Shown: in pieces, positions 1 through 14,097 of the stretch | Numbering within the stretch: the first letter of the stretch is position 1 | Layout: every line of letters starts with the position of its first letter | The notes under the pieces: generated by a model | Told to the model about the DNA's origin: nothing | Database searches by the model: none | What the model saw: only the letters and a program-made list of their open reading frames with translations | DNA from: Bugulina stolonifera | Lineage: Eukaryota > Bryozoa > Gymnolaemata > Cheilostomatida > Bugulidae | Assembly (NCBI GenBank): GCA_935421135.1 | Contig: OW285194.1 | Location: 5,840,376 to 5,904,375 of the forward strand | DNA length: 64,000 nt | Reading direction: 5' to 3' | Position numbers and translations under genes: made by a program

Positions 1-398
1 ATACAATAGTTATGTACATGTATCCTTGACCCCAGAGTCTGCTATGCAATAGATTAGAGATTATGCTAATTATAATACTTAATCGTTTATCATACAAACA
101 ATATTGGAAGAAAAAGAGATTGTGTAGCTAATTAGGAGTTATCATACAACGATTTGAGTGTGACATTGAGTGAACAACTCCTGTTAATTAGAATATGCTC
201 AGTAACATACATGCATTTGGAGCAAGACTTGGACTGTGGTCATTATTTGTTATTAATAGCCACTTTGCGTGTGTTCCCATTAGAAAGCAAAATGTGTATG
301 GTGCCAGCATCAAAGAGACGTGTTCCACTAGCTCATCAAGCACATGCTAACTGTTGTCATAAACTGGCTCTTGGTGTCATTATTTCTAAAAGTTAATG

Positions 399-3300
399 CT
401 AGCAAGCACATGACTTTTTGCTGTCACTGCTAGAAGACTTAAGCCCAGTCAATGACATCTTAGATACGTTATTATTATGCAGCAGCTGGTGCTCTATGCT
501 GTTCTCCATTCGCTCCATCACTAAATCTAATAGTTTCTCTATAGCCTTGCTTACATTCTGTCCTGTTAGGGCACTTGTTTCAAAGTATGGCATGCTGCAA
601 CAAGATCAGACATAATGATTAATAAAACAAGGAAGAAACATGTTAACTAGGAAATTTTGTAAAAAGGCTACTAGTGTTTTCTTTTCAATCACATGACTAT
701 TCACATAGCAACTACTAATGTTGATCAATTATATCTTGACAACACAGTTCACTCCTGCTAAAATGTGGCTTCAATTTGAAGTTGTCATCACCTTATATGC
801 TTCAACATCTCGTAGTTGTAGTTGAATGATAACATAAAGCATTAATGCTGTCATATAATACCATACAACATATATGGTTTCCAAAGTATACCTGTTGGCA
901 TTGAACAGTAGTTAGCTACCAAGTGATGATGACACTGCAAACTGCTACAGACTAAATTGGCACACACACATTGCACCATTGAGTCTCAGGGAGTAATTGA
1001 TAAAGGGAATAAGCTCTACCCGCTAAACATTCTATCCAAATTAGCGACTTTGCTACTTTTCCCCACAAGCAATCAATCTACACAATGCACACCTAACTTG
1101 TACCAAATGTAATTCACACACACACTGGCACCAGCTCCAAAGTATCTAAATTCCGCTTCTCTAAAGTTTAGCGCTACTTTACATTTGAGTGAACAATCTT
1201 GATCGTATTCTGGTAATATAAGGGTAGTACAAGAGTAATATAAGGGTAACATAAAGTCAACAAACTTGTAACAAAGTGCACTTACTTAAATTCGTTTGCC
1301 AGTTTCAACGCCCTCTCTTCTGTGATAACCCTTTCACCTTCTATATCAGCTTTATTACCACAGAGCACAATGTCGGGCTTATCGCAGTAAGCGTGTGTCT
1401 GTAGCTGCACTAACCAGTTTCTGATATTGATGAAGGATTGTTCACAAGTCAAGTCAAACATGAGTATGAATCCCATGGCATCTCTAAAGAAAGCTGTAGT
1501 TAGACTCCTAAACCTGAAAATTAATTTAATTGGTTAGTGAATAAACATGGGAAGACAACTCTTAACTGTCAAATAAAATGTTGGTAGTTCATGAACATGT
1601 AGTTTTGAGGTCATTCGGCTGTGTGTTACACATTTGTATAGGTTACTGTGTGTTAATAGCTTTAGCAAGTAAAATCGTCAGCATCATGCATGTAATAGCG
1701 ATAATCAAGTACAATGTACGTTATCAAACCTGTGCCAGTCCGGTGATAATATATAGCAATATATAAGCAAAACTAATTGCGTTCTATACAATAATATTCG
1801 CATCACCAACACTTACTGTTACAGACAATAATCTGTATACTCTGCGTACAATGCCAGTGTGTTCTACCATGTACAGTGCATGTACAGTCATGTAGGTGTA
1901 CTATGTATACTTGGGAAACTAAATTATCGAAGTGTGGTACATCTATTATAATTTATGCTATGCGCAGGTGGTGCCAGTTGTAGATATATGCACGTATGTA
2001 TTATCAGTCCCATAGCAAAATTATGTACTGTATTATAAATCAAGTACTTTTGAAGTACAGGGTGACAAGTGCTTCAAGTTGTCACCCATAATGCCAAGCA
2101 TAAGCGTTCTAGGATGTAGATTTCATGTTATTCAAATAAATCACACTAAAAGAATTTACCATGGAGTTCACCAGGGTGCTATTGCCAAAAGAGGTAGACT
2201 GGTATTTACTGGCAGTGAGAATACGTTGCAAGCTATACAGCAACTCTGTATTATTTGCATAGCTACATTGTTGATGTTTGGGAGTTACCTCTCTTGTCCT
2301 GCAGTATCCCATAACTGTAGATGTACTCTATGAGACTGCCCTGTGGCTTTACCATCATCACCTGTTGGTTTGTGAACCTGAAATCGAATATTACACTAAT
2401 AATGCAGCAATGGACTTCTGTAACTTAGTCGTGAGTGTCAGTAGCCGAGGCAGCATAGAAGCGTTGGCAGTCATGTCACCAGTCACATGTTTAGATACCA
2501 GCAGCATTCTATCACTCATATGGTAAACAGTTATGTAGGTCATACGATGTAAAGATATGTACATGCTATGCAGTTATGTAGAGAGTCAAGTCGGTAGTTC
2601 ACACACTCTAACTTCACCACAAACATCCATTTGAACTGGCCTATAGTGTAGCCTAGAAAAGATGACACAGAAATATGTGTTTATGGACCATAGGCTAGCC
2701 TAAAGAACTCAGCATTGAGCTCTATGGTATGTGAGAAGTACACGCTCTCACTATGTCCAATGCTTGTCGAAAGATGTTGCTAACAGCTCCCAGTGGATAC
2801 AAGGAGCTTACATCTTCCCCTAACGACACTGTCCTATAATCTACCCTCTGCATCAGATCTCAGGGTACTATTCTAACTTGTTTTCACTTTTATTCTGTTT
2901 TTAAAAGACACAGGTTACGGTCTACTGACTTTGTACACTCACCAGTCTCTTGTCCCGAAAGTCTATGCCAACTGTGGATATGAATGTCGGGTAAAACATG
3001 TTATCTGTGTATCTACATAGGAAGCTAGTCTTACCAACTGCAGAGTCCCCTACAAGAAAACAATGAATCACAGTCTACTGAATCAGAACACTGTTCTAAA
3101 TGAGACTGAAAACTTAACCAATACAATATCCCTGCAAATCTACAAGTGTTGCATTAGATATCGATATTCTATATAATACAATTATACTACATGTACACTG
3201 TATGTAACGCAGTGGTCTAACGGATAAATTAGTATAACGCTCAGACATCAAACAATGCGTGCAGGCTGCGTGTCACTTTGGAACATGCTGTACTACGTGT

Positions 3301-4315
3301 AATAATGTTTATACAATGTATCCATATATTATAATCACCATACAGTGTATACTATGAAGTATACTAAGCACAGCAAAATATTAGGAATAAACTAAAAGAA
3401 GTTGTCCTTCTCATTTGTATGTCGACATACATGTACATGTAAATAGAAAAGGTACACTTCACTATCACCTTTCCTAACTACGTATTAGTGTGATTCCTCA
3501 TTTTTATTTTGATTCACACCCAAACATCTGAACTCTGATGGAATGTAGACAGAATGACAGCTGAGAAACTACCAGAGCTTAGAGAAACATCAGAAAATAG
3601 TTATTTCTGTAATAATTAATGAGATAATTATGCCATTGGATCAGGGTCAAACATATTTACATTCTCATTTCATAATCTACTTGTGGTAGTTTTTAATATC
3701 GCACCGCAGAGGAAATACAGTTGTAGAACAACAGCTAATTTTAGGTTTCTGCGCTAAATGTTATAGAATCATGGTTACTCTGTACAACTGGTATTATCTG
3801 CCTATTTTGGCAGGTCTACTGTTTGGTTTAGAGGAATAGGCACTAAAACAGGTAGGATGAGTTTGTACCATTCGACTCAACTATACAAGTAAAACTGACG
3901 GTCCTCTATCTATCAAACATGAACTTATTATTCCCTGTGACATCACAGATTGTTATAAGATTATACTCACCCAGTGACATCATCAACCAAACAGTGGCAT
4001 TATTGTTGCCTATAGAATTTGAAGTACTACAATAATTGTGAATGCAGTTGGAACACGATAGTGATCTCTTTTGATATCTAGAAATCTGGGTTCGTTGAAC
4101 CTCGCCGTGTGGTTAGGGTAGAATATCAGTACAAACTCTTGCTTCTAACTCCCGACATCTGAACTTTTCAACTCTGATGTTGCTAATGCTCAACTAAACT
4201 AACATGATATTATTGCTTTCTTCTACTAACCTAATGTGAGGAACTTGATTAGACAGTCGTAGTCAGTAGAGGATCCATGAGTACTGATTGCATCATCACT
4301 GATTGAGTCTGTCAT
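399..4315 (-). CDS. RAB27: Rab27-type small GTPase, 5 exons, 234 aa
   Basis: Coding exons on the minus strand, in order: 4315-4231, 3049-2943, 2377-2289, 1513-1286, 594-399. All junctions are GT-AG, phases agree and the total is 705 bp including the stop. Visible motifs are the P-loop GDSAVGKT (about residues 29-36), switch I with [15 protein letters not shown] (about 87-94), CGNKAD (about 146-151), ETSAL (about 176-180) and a C-terminal CAC, a CxC double-prenylation signal. The long insert between switch I and WDTAGQE ([10 protein letters not shown]...) is the Rab27 hallmark, and [10 protein letters not shown] with QLQTHAYC matches that subfamily closely. In animals Rab27 docks secretory and lysosome-related vesicles to actin and the plasma membrane through Slp/Slac2 effectors. 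The start is the first ATG of exon 1, 18 codons before [11 protein letters not shown]. Length is near the usual 220 aa. Assignment to Rab27 is strong; the specific function in this animal is inferred. Confidence 0.93.
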
Positions 4316-7300
4316 CTCTTCTACAACAAGCAAACACTCCAATGAGATCACTTGTAATCACTTGCAGTCACTTGACAAATTGAGTTGCTGATAATCCAGC
4401 TCAGTGCAGAGGTTGCATAGCAACTCTCCCACATTATCCCTACAAAATGGCTTTAGGATATAAAACTGTTTGAACAAGCCATAGTACAACGTTATGATGG
4501 TAGTTGAGTGTGATGAACCAGCTACGCTAGACATCAGTCGAACAATAACAACTAATCTGAAAGTCACTGTTTCCTGAAAAGCTAGCTTTTAGCTTCACAT
4601 GTGCAGCAAATTTTGGACCGCAAAACACTTAAACATTGATGACACAGGAACTGCAAGGTACATGTTGACAAAAATTTTAAATACGTACATGTATATTAGA
4701 AGATTTTGCCATTTTTATATGCAATGTTGTCATGTAAAAAAGGATAAATTCTTTCAACAAAAAAAATCAAATTGTAAGCAGTAGTACTCAAATAATACTA
4801 TATACTAGCCATGGCCTACACTGCATGTGTATATTGAGCAAGTGGCATGTGCATATAGGCTAAAAGTATATAATGTTTATTATTTTATTGCGTACATTTG
4901 TACTTTATCAAAGATAATGAAGGGGCTACACGTACATGTATCTGTTTACATGTATTATAATCTAAATCAGGCGCCATACTTTCGATTTTGCTTTTGAAAA
5001 TCACCAATCAATAATCTAGGCTAACTAGGGTCATACGCAAGGTCATCGTACTAGTGGCCTCTGTAAGCTTGTAAGCTATTTACATCAAGTATGTTAGATT
5101 ACACGCCACAACCCTGCTGCTACTCTTTTTTAACTCCGTAATTATAACTGGTTTCAAAATACATGGACATGTATTAATTTTATGCATTGTAATAATCTAG
5201 TTTCTAAATCTATTATGTCTTCGCCAGTCGTCAGTCAAGGAATGCAACTAACCCTTAGAGCTTTAATCAACAGTTTGTTTAATCAACATTTATTAATCAA
5301 CATACTGAATTACATTATTCTAATTTTATCTGAGGGAACCATTTATATTCAGTTGGGTTATGGTCTAATCCAGAATAAAAATTAGCATAAGAATGTGTCT
5401 AATAAATGCCGCATTATTCTACCGCAAAGTTATAAATTCTGCTTAAATATGCGAGTGCAAAATGATTAAAGAGACAGGTTAGTATCATATAAAACTATAG
5501 CTATAGAGGTAAACTTAGTTGGTAGGGAAACCATAAAGGTTAAACGGAATTAATAAATCATAAATACAGCACTTGGTGTTTGTCAACCGGATTGCAAGTT
5601 TAGATTTGGTATAACTTATTAACTACAGCCCATCTTATGCTTTGATGTCTATCTGACCTCAAAGTTAATAAATATAACTTTGGTTATAGACCTATGTGAA
5701 GTATTCGGGATCTGAGATCAAAGGGATTCAAAGTGGGAAATTTTAGAGTATGAGTTGTTAAATGATGCAATATATTATGTGGGTTCAAAGCTGGAATTTG
5801 TGCTCTAATATACTGTCAGTGACTGAAGTAGCTTTTGGATTGAAGGGTACTTTCACCTAAATAAATATTAAGTTGCCTCCACCTAGCTAACACATAACTT
5901 ATGTGCTATTGCTATGATTGCTATCCTCTGTGATGAATGTTCTGTCTTTTTCATGCTAGAGAAGTACATACACATGTAGCTGTATAATAACATCTCAAAT
6001 TATTACAAAAATACAATTATAATATTTTTACTGTAAAATTGCCCAAATTGTCATCACAATTTTTGAGATATTTTCTACCACTCTATAGTTTTATATTACT
6101 TATTACAAAATTAAATGTAAGTAAAACATCGATCAACAATTTAATTTACATTTACATTTACATTTACATGTACATGTACATGTAAGTGCATATTATGGGC
6201 TAAAGTCCTGTGATTTTACTGTATTAGTTAGCAAGTGATGTCATCAGATGAAAATAGACACATGTTCAACCACTTGTGTTTATAGAACTATCAAGGAGGC
6301 CATTTTCATTCACTACAGTAGTGTATAATTTTATAAAACCACAGTAAATTTACAATAGCATAATATAATACATATTATGTACATTTAGGTTACACATAAT
6401 ATGTGTACATAAAGTGGCTAAGTATAGTCTTGATAAAAAATGAGCTATTAAATAATCAAGTCAACTGATTGATAAATGAAATTGTATCGAAACATTATTT
6501 TGATATTATTACATAGTTTTACACAGTCGTAATAGTAAAATTAAATGCCTATTATCGCTGTTGTTCAGGTGACCTATAACTTGCAAAAATGTTGATCAAC
6601 ATTAATCCTGATCACTGAGTTTCCTATTGGTACAATTCAATGTTAATGTTAATCTCTTGCCTGTAACCTATTACTGAATCATTCCGCATTAAAATGAAAT
6701 CAAAGCAACAGCTAATAATGATGGAGGGAAGATGACATTCTCATTGAATTAATCCCTTATTTTGGCTAAGTGTCTATGGATGATTTTATCAGAAGTGTAA
6801 AAGGAATTTATAAACTCCTGGCTAGAAATTAGCAAAACTGTAGATAAGGGAGTGGCAGTCTAGTGGTTTGAGCACTGGATAGGTGAATAATAAGTTCTAT
6901 AATAGTACTAGAGGAAGAGTAGCAACTTTATCTTCTAAGTGACAATAGTGTTTAGAGAATGGGCAATGAGCTGAGAGATCACTGCTCACTGTGCATTGTA
7001 TGTAACACTCATGTATTACTAGCATGAGAGATCAATGTTTTTTGTGTATATAATGTATCATTTACCACTCAATATAGGATAGTAGGTAGAAAAGTCAAAC
7101 CAGCTAATGGCAGTTCGGTGGCTATCCTACTGTGGCTTTTTGGGATAGCGTGTGCCTGGATTGCTTCAATTAGTGTCTTTGTGACCAACTTTCAGGCACA
7201 GACCAACTTTCGCAAGAACCTTCTGGCCTACTTTTGTCACAAGGTCGCAAACTCACTGGCCGACCTATTCTATATTGTCTAGTGGATCTACTTTTAGGGC

Positions 7301-8554
7301 ACCTGTTCTTCATGGTCGGGATGTGCCTTATCTATATTCATACATATAATTATAGTACTGTGTAGATGTCCAAATGTAACACTAAATCTACGTAAATTTT
7401 ACATGCTGATCTATGGCTTAGTCAACAACGCAAGCAAACAGAGGTCAGTGATGTAGACCATTCCTGGGTTAACAATATTTATGATACATCAAAATTATAT
7501 TAATTTTGTACATCAAAATTATATTAATTTTGAACTGTTCAAGTTGACAGTTGGACAAAGTTAATTACTGGTCGAAATTTATACAGTTTAAATGTATGTG
7601 AGAATGGATACACATTACAATGCAGCTGGTAGATGTGTATATACTTGCACTTATTTGTGTCGGCAAATATTTCACCTGACATGAACTTCATTCACAATCA
7701 AATAATTGCAATAATAGTATAATATATATCGGACACTTATCTATTTTGCATTCAGGCCATCTCTAATGTATTCAATTTTGTAACAATTATCACAAAGCTG
7801 ATATGTTTGGAGATTAATATCATCTGAATGCAGAGTAAATTGTGAGTTTAGTGTTTGTTAATATAGACTTACATGTAAATGTAAGTGAATGAAGTATTGC
7901 TTGTTCCCAAACCATGCACATGACTTTCTATAGGTTCACCAGCATATCTAGTAATCTAAAGTCTTTTAGATGGGATATTAACCAGCCTACATGTAGATAG
8001 ATCCCACATATCTCTAGTAGAATGCATGTCTTTCCACCCAACTGAGTGATTGCAGCTCAATGAATAATAACCTGGTACGAATCGCAATCACTATGATTAA
8101 TAGGCACTTATCACATTGCAATCCCCAAAGGATTCTGTCCCATTCTTTTCTGCCTACTCCCTCCACACCTTTTGTTATATACTGGCAGACTGAGCCTGTT
8201 GGCACATAATTCAGAACAGAGAACTTCTATATACAAAAATATAGAAAAAATCTTAACCCATTATGTCTAACCCATCATGTCTAAAGTATCTTATGTAATG
8301 TTTCCACCTGTTACACTGTATGACAATTAGCCAAATGTAGTCTTAAACACATTTCTATGTTCATAATTTACATACTGTTTGCTGGCCTTGACCCATAAAT
8401 CCAACAAAAAATTTTATTCGTGTGGGTAGTCAACCCAATAATTTTTTGCCTCTACATCTCTGATCCGTATAACTAGTGACCAATTTTATCAGCAGACTTT
8501 GGGGGATTAAAGTTGTGAAGATGTTAAGTATCCATTTACCTTATTTTATTACAG
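4316..8554. other. intergenic, AT-rich, no recognisable gene
   Basis: This stretch separates the Rab27 start from the next exon candidate. It holds short simple repeats, including a TTTACA run that passes into a TACATGTA run near 6140-6185. A degenerate tRNA-like A-box near 6846 has no matching B-box. A GC-richer patch at 7080-7290 is listed separately. The small open frames here (for example 8014-8205 on the minus strand) show no family resemblance. Confidence 0.5.
7069..7281 (+). other. GC-richer open stretch without start codon, possible decayed element
   Basis: A plus-strand frame stays open for about 70 codons up to a TAG near 7281 and has no ATG. Its middle reads as a hydrophobic helix (VAILLWLFGIACAWIAS). 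Base composition is richer in G and C than the surroundings, and the word GACCAACTTTC occurs twice. No family is recognised. It may be an exon after the AG near 7077 or a fragment of a mobile element; the minus strand is also partly open, which weakens the coding claim. Confidence 0.2.
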
Positions 8555-8661
8555 AATTTATTGGTAAGGGCACTCACCACAAACCTGGTGGTAATCCAGT
8601 GGAAATGACTGACCTAATGAACAAGATAAACACATTACTTCTAGGATTAGCTCAAACCTGA
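8555..8661 (+). CDS. candidate terminal exon of an unidentified gene
   Basis: A pyrimidine-rich tract ending TTATTACAG is followed by an open frame in phase 1 that starts FIGKGTHHKPGGNPVEM and ends LLLGLAQT before TGA. The amphipathic C-terminus (DLMNKINTLLLGLAQ) looks like real protein. I could not find the preceding exons on the plus strand, and I do not recognise the family. An open frame that begins further upstream at 8476 would read through the apparent acceptor. Confidence 0.33.
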
Positions 8662-9256
8662 CTTAACTCTACCTGTAGTTGATTATCTGTCTGTCTAGCA
8701 TACTAGGTACCATCATCATACATGCATGTACATGTATATCATAACTGTTGAATGTAGTCCAATGCGCTATATCTACATGCACTTGTTAACTTATAATATG
8801 AACATGCCCCTATTAGGCACTGTGCAGCTACCAGTTTACTAATAGTCCAAGTGGTAGGGCTGCAACTACATTGTACTTATAAGAGACTTCCACATGGGAA
8901 AACTTGGCTGCATGCTAGAAATATTATACTATTGGCAGAAATTAAAGCTGCATTCCTTTAACCCAAAATCCGTTTGTGCTAAAGCATAGAAACAACGCAG
9001 AATCTTCAATAAGAAATGTGAACCACTGTGACAAAGGCAGCGAATTAAACTTTAGTGATGTAAAAAAAGCTAACAGAGAACCTAGCAGATGTCATGCCAT
9101 GATTAACATACATGTACATGTATACCACATGTAATTGTTATAGTTATATTACACATGGACCTAATATATACCCAAAAACGATTCGATTAGATGTCCAGCT
9201 TTGTGTACATGAAGATGTTTTGAATAAACCCTGACTTGAACATGCGCGTGTCTTAC

Positions 9257-9446
9257 CATAGAATGCATCATTTATCCGTCTGCTGTTGGACAGAGAAATT
9301 CCCCACCGCTTAGCTCTTTGAGCGAACGACGGCGGCTCAACAGCCAAATCCTTGTCGTCTGAAAGCTGTTTCCGATAAGCTTGATAGTCAATATCTTTGT
9401 CATATATAAGCTCCATTTCGGGTGGTATCTTAAACACCCGTCCCAT
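9257..9446 (-). CDS. candidate first coding exon of an unidentified gene
   Basis: Minus-strand frame beginning with an ATG that lies directly after an in-frame TGA, so the start is well constrained. It reads MGRVFKIPPEMELIYDKDID and continues with KRWGISLSNSRRINDAFYG before a good donor (G|GTAAGAC), leaving phase 1. The peptide is polar and mixed-charge with no signal peptide or membrane segment. Codons look like genuine coding sequence, but I do not recognise the family and could not place downstream exons between 4.3 and 9.2 kb. The continuous frame past the donor (to 9144) is intronic. Confidence 0.42.
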
Positions 9447-12400
9447 TCACCAGTTACGGTTATGTTAGATCTAAGGTATATATTATTCCAGTGATTGCAG
9501 CGGATTTTATTCTCTGCTGTGCAGTTTCTCCTTGTAGCAAGCAGCGACCATATGCACTGACTATGGCCGTCAATAAGTTAGGATCCTCGATCTGTCTGCT
9601 GAAATGCTGGTAGACGTTGACACTGACACTTTAATAGCCTGAGTTTAATATAAATACTCTGCTCTGTGTGATTTTCGGTAGAGTTCAGTCTATAACAGGT
9701 AAATAAGTTCGTAGCTCCCAGACTAGTTGACAAAAATAGCTTTTTGCAGATGAGATGCTCTCGTCCATCAGCAGACGAGCTGGATATGCTACCCTCTCGC
9801 AATATGCAAATCTTGATATCAAATACCTTTAGCTGAGCAATTGGAGAGATAGGTAGATACAAGTGGTTACTAGTTCTAAACTGCACAAATAAACTTACTC
9901 CTACATGCACTGAACAGTGATGCCACAAGAATACGATATTAATACTCTAAGATTCTACTATCCAAAGATAATATTCTTGTTTAAATGCCACTCACCTTTC
10001 TAATTTATATATAGTATATGTATTTATATTCACGGAATGTTATTAATATTCAATAGAAACTCAGCTATTAGACCCTTATCTCTGCTCTCAACTATCTAAT
10101 TCGCGTGCACAGGTGCTTGTAAGTACTTTATGACAAGGTGCTCACTATCAATGACATTATAAGAATCCTTAGAGGCCAAGTCACAGTAGGCAGGGTATTA
10201 AAGTGCTTTACTGTAACTATTTTCCAACATAGATTGCATTAGCCAATCACAAGCCATGCAAATCACTATTCATTACAGTCAGTTTGATCAACCTTCCCTC
10301 AACCACTTAACTTAAGAAACACAACGTGAGGGCAATTAGTGACACACATCCGAGCAGCGTGTTGTCAAAATCTCTTAGGTAACTTTGAAATATGAAAAAG
10401 TTCACCCAGCTTTACAATCTACATTGTGCAAGTAGGAATAGTAGTGGTAGAAAATTAATGTACGTGTATGTTGTATGTAAACGAAACAAATACCATACAC
10501 CGACAACGTTCAACCCAGCTCTGTATGTTTTTCGAGGTAGCTCAGGTGAGAATCAATTAAAATATCAAACTGTGGCTGTTGACTGAACATATACATGTAT
10601 GAACAGATATGAAGTTGATTGTATAAGTAATACAGAAATTCAAAATATTACCTCCCAGCAACGAAAGTTAAAATTCTAGAAACTGTGATTATAACCACTA
10701 ATGGTAACATCCCTGGGTGCAGTTTGTTGTGGTGACCCATAAAACTTGAACACTCTGGAAATCGTCTGTGTGTTTATCACACCAGGAGAGTGCAGTTTCT
10801 TTGGGGTCAAAGACTTGTAAGCTGTCAAGGGGCAGCTATAGTAACTATGAAGTAAAGATTTCAGAAAGCAATAGCATCCAGCCGAGGGAAGACCTACTAC
10901 GTGACTTTAGTTACCTTAAAAGTTAGAGAAGCAATAACATCAATTACAAGATGTCAAACGTAGAGGTGCATTCTTAATCTCAGAGTGTTCCCAAAGCAGG
11001 AGCGACACTGAACCTGAAGGTCAAGGAGAGTTGAGATATGACAGATCACGAGAACTACAAGAAGGCCAGGTGGTAAAATATATTGGCTCCACTAGATCAA
11101 GAGCATTCAACCAAGCTGACAACACTACACTGCTTCTTGGTGATGGCAAGGATTTTCCTTGACACATTCCACAAGCACATGTATTTTATTTCATATGATC
11201 CATGGGACCAGTTGAATCTCTATTCCGAGACACGTCTCTGCTAGTACATGTATTTCACAACACTTGACCAAAGATATTTTCTTGATTTATGCATGATTTA
11301 CAGCTGTGGGAAAAGAGGTTTCGGGTAATTAATTACTTAGTAACATAAATATAAATATAACATAGGTATGTGTGCAGGCGTAATATCAACCTATGAATCT
11401 TCCCGAGTGGTGATTGGTCAATGATTAATGGTCTTAGATGAACCTTTGAATCACCATTAAAAAAGGTCCTGTGGTCAACTAGCGAGTTAAGGAGATATAC
11501 ATGCAAATCAAAGGGTGGGCCAAGCAAATGGTAGCCGAGCCCTTAGAATAATATTTCAGTGTGTGATAACATCATAGATTAACCAAAAGCCTAGTAACTA
11601 GGGTAAGGGGTGAGGTAGGGTAGACAATCAGTAGCATTCTCCAAAACGTATTACTTTGAATTTTAACAAGTTTGATGCAACGATTAATTTAGGTTCCTGC
11701 ATCAAATTTAACTGCTTGCAATCTGTAGCTCAATGTAAATATATATATGTGTTCTAATTGAACGGGACACTACTATATACCTACATGTACCACCCTATTG
11801 CCCACTCATCATCTAGGATCTTAGGCTTAAGAAAGGTTCAGATAACGCATAGCTAAGCTTAGTTGGTATAAATCCAGGAGTTCACCTTAAAAAAGTTGAA
11901 AACTGTACACCCAATATTAATCGCCATCAAACTTGGTAAAGGGCATTTATATAATATTGCTATTAATATTTCACTTCAACTGGTTTTCAAAATATATTCC
12001 TAAAGATATAAATAGTTATTTTTGAGCTTGAAGTATGTGTAGTTTAATTCCAGATGGTGAACTATGCAACCAGGCTTACACTATGTTACATATAACTCAT
12101 CCTAACTATTGACTCTAATATAGTAAGCACTTGGCGGCAATTGACTAGTGAGTTGTAGAATGATTAATGATGCAATAAATAGAGTGCCAGCAGATACTTG
12201 AAGCATGTATAACATAAATGGTAGAAATTATAAGCATAGGTGGTATATGTTTGAAGTACAAGTATTCCATAATTCATTCTTCAGCTGATGCTGGTACATT
12301 ACACGCATCATGCACAAACGTACATGTATCTGCGACAGCTGCCATTGTACTAGACTCTAGAGGCAAATAGTAATTTCTTTTATATGCAATAACTATCATT

Positions 12401-13911
12401 ACTGAAAAATAGTTACCTAACATCCAATGTATGGTTTACCTTTACCTCCAAGTTTATTAATAAACGTCTCTATTGGTTTTGGCCTTGACTAACTGCTGTA
12501 TTAGATACACTTTGACAGCTGGTGAGAGGTGATGTTGACACCAAGGAATAATTAAGTTGAGAGTGTAACAGATACTGCCAAACACTGATAATTATATTTA
12601 TAGCTTTCACTATACCAACCCCATTGGACCTAGTACATGTTTAAATAGTTAGTTGATGTGTTAGTAGAGCAGTGTGTGTAATTTAAAGTCATTAAAAGGA
12701 AGCTTTTACACTCCAAACTCTTGTTTTAGTCCATTAGTAGTACAGTAGTACTCTACAGCCTATACAGCTTAGATGCTGATGCGAACCGAATTAAATTGTA
12801 TGACAGTTACTGGTGTATAATATTTGAAAGTATATTACATGTAGGTGATGCAGATTATAAATTTTTCATAAACTAATTTGAGATCTTGCCAAATCCAAGT
12901 GCAAGCAGATGCCCTTTAGCAAACACATACATTACAACAATAATTTATTATTATAACTACAATATTGAACTTTTCGAATAATTTTGCTCAACAGTTATTA
13001 ATACATATTGTATATCATTAAAGGTACTCATGTTCAGCAGCCAGATATAAGTCATATCAGTGTGTCCTAGTCTAGCTGTATGCTATACTGCAAGTCAAAA
13101 ATAACAAAATGTGTACATCCATGTATAGGGTTAGAGTCAAAAAGGTAGACGGGGGTGGTAATCTGTAATATCTAAAGTGTATAAAAGTACAAAATATGAA
13201 GGTTGGAGTGTGCAGTCGCTCTCAGGAACCCTAGAACAGCTGCTACACGACAGGCAGGTCAGTGGCCCAGTGGCATCAGTGTGGTATACCATACGCATGA
13301 CAGAAATATGAAAAAAATTTTTAATTAATCAAATGCAAATGTTGTCTTCTATATAAATACACCCATATATATTATACCCCTATATAATAATATTGTCATA
13401 CATTCATGTACTTTTGTTTAAATCATGAATTAGAAGTATGTGTACATGTCTGTGTGCATGTGCACTGCATTCTCTGCAAAAATCAAATAATGCAACTTAA
13501 ATCTGCATATATCACGCTATAACACATACATGTAAAGTGAAAAATTGGTTTTGACTATATGCACATCTAAATCATTTGCATTAAATCAGAAGGAATGGAA
13601 TACCTTCTTCAAATTAGACATCTGCAAGGGTAAATGTAAATGCATGTATAATTATTACACATGTATTTACATAAATCCTCTGATGGTGATGCACGGACGA
13701 GCATTGAAATATTAGGAAATAAATCAAAATAAAATTGTGTCTTGCATTACTACATGTACATGTATTTATAATAAAAATGCTAGCCCACACTAACATTTTT
13801 CAAAAACAACTTTTCATTGCATAGAAATACTGCAAGTATCAGGAGCTAATACAGGCATTAGAACCCTTTCAAATAAACAAATATAACTAGCTGCACGACT
13901 TACTGTATATA
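9447..13911. other. intergenic, AT-rich, scattered repeats
   Basis: No gene is recognisable. Several short frames are open by chance. A plus-strand stretch at 10938-11162 is the only coding-like piece and is listed separately. TACATGTA words recur. Confidence 0.45.
10938..11162 (+). pseudogene. coding-like remnant, unidentified
   Basis: A plus-strand frame of about 74 codons lies between stops with no usable ATG. It includes GELRYDRSRELQEGQVVKYI and LLLGDGKDFP. Directly after its stop, a second frame shifted by one base reads DTFHKHMYFISYDPWDQLNL, as a frameshifted continuation would. The composition resembles protein, but no family is recognised. It is probably a decayed mobile-element or gene fragment. 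Confidence 0.22.
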
Positions 13912-14097
13912 CAGTGAAACTTGCTTAATTCAAACTCCAAGGGACCACCATAATAAGTTTGAATTAGGCCTGAGTTTGAATTGTAAGATCACTTCATTTA
14001 ACTGAAATCATTATTTAGTGCTCAGCAGGGACCGAGGCTAATAGTTTGAACTAACCAAGTTTTTGAATTATCCGAGGCTGACTTGAGAGTTCTACTG
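13912..14097. mobile_element. short pogo/Tigger-like inverted-repeat element
   Basis: The ends are CAGTGAAACTTGCTTAATTC on the left and, on the opposite strand, CAGTAGAACTCTCAAGTC on the right. Internally AATTCAAACT and AGTTTGAATT words mirror one another. Elements starting CAGT(G/A)..AACTC and about 180 bp long are typical non-autonomous pogo-type MITEs, which use TA target sites. Here TA precedes the left end but the right flank is CA, so the target duplication is not clean. Confidence 0.45.

Noticed and set aside
6846..6900. tRNA-like A-box sequence
   Set aside because: No matching B-box or foldable arms.
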